From contig JAGBYN010000111.1 of assembly GCA_017628775.1 (NCBI GenBank), forward strand, positions 1 through 45,750: a stretch of 45,750 nucleotides of DNA, read 5' to 3'. The stretch is from Bacteroidaceae bacterium. Its GTDB lineage: Bacteria; Bacteroidota; Bacteroidia; Bacteroidales; Bacteroidaceae. Shown here one piece after another: positions 44,173 through 45,750 of this stretch (its first letter is position 1; the number at the start of each line of letters is the position of its first letter). The notes below the pieces were generated by a model. It did no database searches, was not told the origin of the DNA, and saw only the letters and a list, made by a program, of their open reading frames with translations. A program made the position numbers and the translations under genes.

Positions 44173-44379
44173 TTGTCATTTTATATTGTCAAAATTAACA
44201 CAACTGCTATTTTTAGACCCTATTATCAATATTTTGTCGCGTTTTTTAACCTTAAACTGCTGTTTTAAGCACAACAACATGTTTTTGATGACGAAAAATC
44301 GGCAAGACGACACCATGTTTAAAGGGTGGAGCAAAGTTCAGCCTCACCCTCAAACATGACGTACACTTAGTAAAAAATA

Positions 44380-44410
44380 GGTTGCATCACTTTTTAAATG
44401 CGATGCAACC
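44380..44410 (-). terminator. Terminator of the CNNM/CBS protein gene
   Basis: GGTTGCATC (44380-44388) and GATGCAACC (44402-44410) pair perfectly around a 13-base loop. A/T runs on both sides make it bidirectional. It lies 8 bases past the stop codon. Confidence 0.85.
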
Positions 44411-44418
44411 CATTTTTT

Positions 44419-45522
44419 TTACTTATTATGTGTATCAGCAGATGCAGTTTCTTCAACCTGATTTTCGTTCATTTCTTCCTGCATTTCCTGCAATTCCTGC
44501 TTTTGTTCTTCCCAGCGTTCACGTGCCAACTCTTGCATATCGGTCACGGTATCGTTTTCGTCCACGATTTCCGTTCCAAGCATGGTTTCAATCACGTCCT
44601 CCATCGTCACAATACCACGGAAGCATCCATATTCATCGATAATCACCGAGATATGTTCTTTTTTCTCCAAAAGTGTTTCCCAAATTTTGGACAACGATTC
44701 ATTTTCTTGAAACGTTAAAATAGGTCGTGCAATTTCAGACAAACGAAGATTAAATTTATCTTCTGAAAGCAACTCCAAAATACTTTGTCGCAACACATAA
44801 CCTTTGATAAAGTCATCATTCTCCTCATTATAAATAGGAATACGCGAATGCTTGTTGTAGTCGGCATGTTCATAGAATTCCTTGAGGGTCATGCTTTCTT
44901 CTGCCATTTCAACCACCGAACTTGGGGTCATAATTTCTCGCGCCGTCATTTCATCCAGCTTCAAGAGGTTTTGAATCATCTTATTTTCCTTTTTCTCAAA
45001 CACCCCTTCTTCGGCAGCCACGTCCATCATAGCACTCACTTCCTCGCGACTCACCGACAACGATTGCTTGCCCGACGACACCATGCGCGTAATGAATTGC
45101 GAAAGGACCACTAAAGGATAAGTCACATACACCAAGAATTGGATCACGCCTGTTACGGGCATCGCCAACTGTCGCCAATATCTTGCACCTACGGTCTTTG
45201 GAATAATTTCAGTCACCACCAAAATAAGGAGGGTCATCATGGCTGATGTAAATGCAAACCACTCATCGCCAAAAACGGCATTCGATTGCGCACCAACACC
45301 TGCAGCACCCACTGTATGGGCTATCGTATTCAACGATAAAATGGCTGAAATAGGTCGGTCAATATCTTGCTTAAATGCTTTTAAAACCACAGCCGACTTA
45401 TTGCCCTCATTCTCCTTCATCGTTATAAAGGACATCGGCGTGGAAAGCAACACGGCTTCAAGGATAGAGCAAAGAAATGAAAGTACTAATGCTATTGATA
45501 AATACAGGAGTAACAGCCCCAT
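44419..45522 (-). CDS. CNNM (DUF21) membrane protein with CBS pair
   Basis: 367 residues. The N-terminal CNNM/DUF21 transmembrane domain (about 1-160) has segments at about 3-23, 60-82, 90-110 and 128-150 and the motif TEIIPKTVGARYW. The CBS pair (about 195-320; EIMTPSSVV, SRIPIYNEENDDFIKGYV, HISVIIDEYGCFRGIVTMEDVIE) would bind a nucleotide and gate the membrane part. The C-terminus is a Glu/Gln-rich tail in place of the CorC/HlyC domain of longer homologues. CNNM proteins are tied to Mg2+ efflux or homeostasis. It is a single-gene unit with its own promoter and terminator. Confidence 0.9.
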   Translation of the reverse strand: MGLLLLYLSIALVLSFLCSILEAVLLSTPMSFITMKENEGNKSAVVLKAFKQDIDRPISAILSLNTIAHTVGAAGVGAQSNAVFGDEWFAFTSAMMTLLILVVTEIIPKTVGARYWRQLAMPVTGVIQFLVYVTYPLVVLSQFITRMVSSGKQSLSVSREEVSAMMDVAAEEGVFEKKENKMIQNLLKLDEMTAREIMTPSSVVEMAEESMTLKEFYEHADYNKHSRIPIYNEENDDFIKGYVLRQSILELLSEDKFNLRLSEIARPILTFQENESLSKIWETLLEKKEHISVIIDEYGCFRGIVTMEDVIETMLGTEIVDENDTVTDMQELARERWEEQKQELQEMQEEMNENQVEETASADTHNK

Positions 45523-45607
45523 GAAAAATAAATTAAATTAAACATACCGTTGCGCGCTAACCAACGCACAACCCCAAGCGAAATGCGCGCATTTCACTTT
45601 TAAACTG

Positions 45608-45638
45608 CAAAATTACGATTTGCACATCGGAACACAAA
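45608..45638 (-). promoter_or_regulatory. Promoter of the CNNM/CBS protein gene
   Basis: The minus strand has TAATTTTG (45608-45615) and TTTG (45635-45638) separated by exactly 19 bases, matching the Bacteroidota primary sigma consensus. It predicts a leader of about 80 bases. Confidence 0.75.
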
Positions 45639-45685
45639 GCGAAAGCGCGTTTTTTTAACTTAAAACCAAGAATTTATACAACTTC

Positions 45686-45731
45686 AAAAAGTCGGGTGAT
45701 ACTGCTTTTCAGCAATACCACCCGACTTTTT
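45686..45731. terminator. Bidirectional terminator at the window's right edge
   Basis: AAAAAGTCGGGTG (45686-45698) and CACCCGACTTTTT (45719-45731) pair perfectly around a 20-base loop that can itself pair partly (CTGC/GCAG-like). It probably ends a gene beyond the window, on either strand. Confidence 0.8.
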
Positions 45732-45750
45732 ATTAATGATTGTCGTTTGA

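Larger units (their letters stand above)
44034..44418. other. Intergenic region upstream of the mltC-like gene
   Basis: 385 bases without a gene. It contains a promoter (44138-44172), an A/T-rich stretch (about 44145-44250) and the terminator of the CNNM gene (44380-44410). Nothing else is recognised. Confidence 0.7.

Overview
The window looks like a chromosomal segment from a Bacteroidota species, most likely Bacteroidales close to Prevotella. The grounds are promoter -7 boxes of the TAnnTTTG type and starts without clear Shine-Dalgarno sequences. They also include signal peptides ending in A-Q, C-terminal tails of the type IX secretion (T9SS) sorting kind, and List-Bact (InlB) repeat proteins. 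The genus is an inference. Apart from the first 3.8 kb, every recognised gene lies on the minus strand.

Layout. (1) 1-3809, plus strand: a type III restriction subunit (Res), a 27-residue C2H2-like mini protein and an IF2-N-like small protein. (2) 3810-4968: a gene-poor island of hairpins and dispersed repeats. (3) 20020 down to 4887, minus strand: a probable operon of about 15 kb. In order it encodes a 1222-residue Ig-like T9SS-type surface protein, an outer-membrane barrel, two related membrane-anchored proteins (one with a zinc ribbon), a small secreted protein, two tandem secreted von Willebrand A (vWA) proteins, an ABC ATPase and an FtsX/MacB-like permease. (4) 24656-20259: a 1465-residue surface protein with a discoidin-like domain and nine InlB repeats. 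(5) 26325-24805: a YfcC/DcuC-type carrier. (6) 31634-26586: the leucine operon leuA-leuC-leuD-leuB, with a copy of the dispersed repeat inserted between leuC and leuD. (7) 44033-31909: a cluster of nine genes. They encode an MltC-like lytic transglycosylase, a cytoplasmic zinc-ribbon C25 (gingipain/caspase-fold) peptidase, an SPFH protein with four zinc ribbons, a small protein, a zinc-ribbon/TM/Sel1 protein, a CsgG-like protein, an unknown secreted protein and two LPP20-like proteins. (8) 45522-44419: a CNNM/CBS membrane protein with its own promoter and terminator.

The most interesting part is region 7. Three adjacent proteins without signal peptides carry the same C-x2-C...C-x2-C zinc ribbon, joined in turn to a peptidase with an H308/C351 dyad, a band-7 coiled-coil scaffold and a membrane-spanning Sel1 protein. 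They are followed by CsgG/LPP20-type outer-membrane or periplasmic proteins and preceded by a cell-wall lytic enzyme. I read this as a candidate envelope-spanning system that I cannot match to a named pathway. Region 3 is a second candidate apparatus. Its vWA pair is reminiscent of TssR from Bacteroidota type VI secretion, but no core T6SS gene is visible. All functional links are inference from domains and gene order; no database search was possible.
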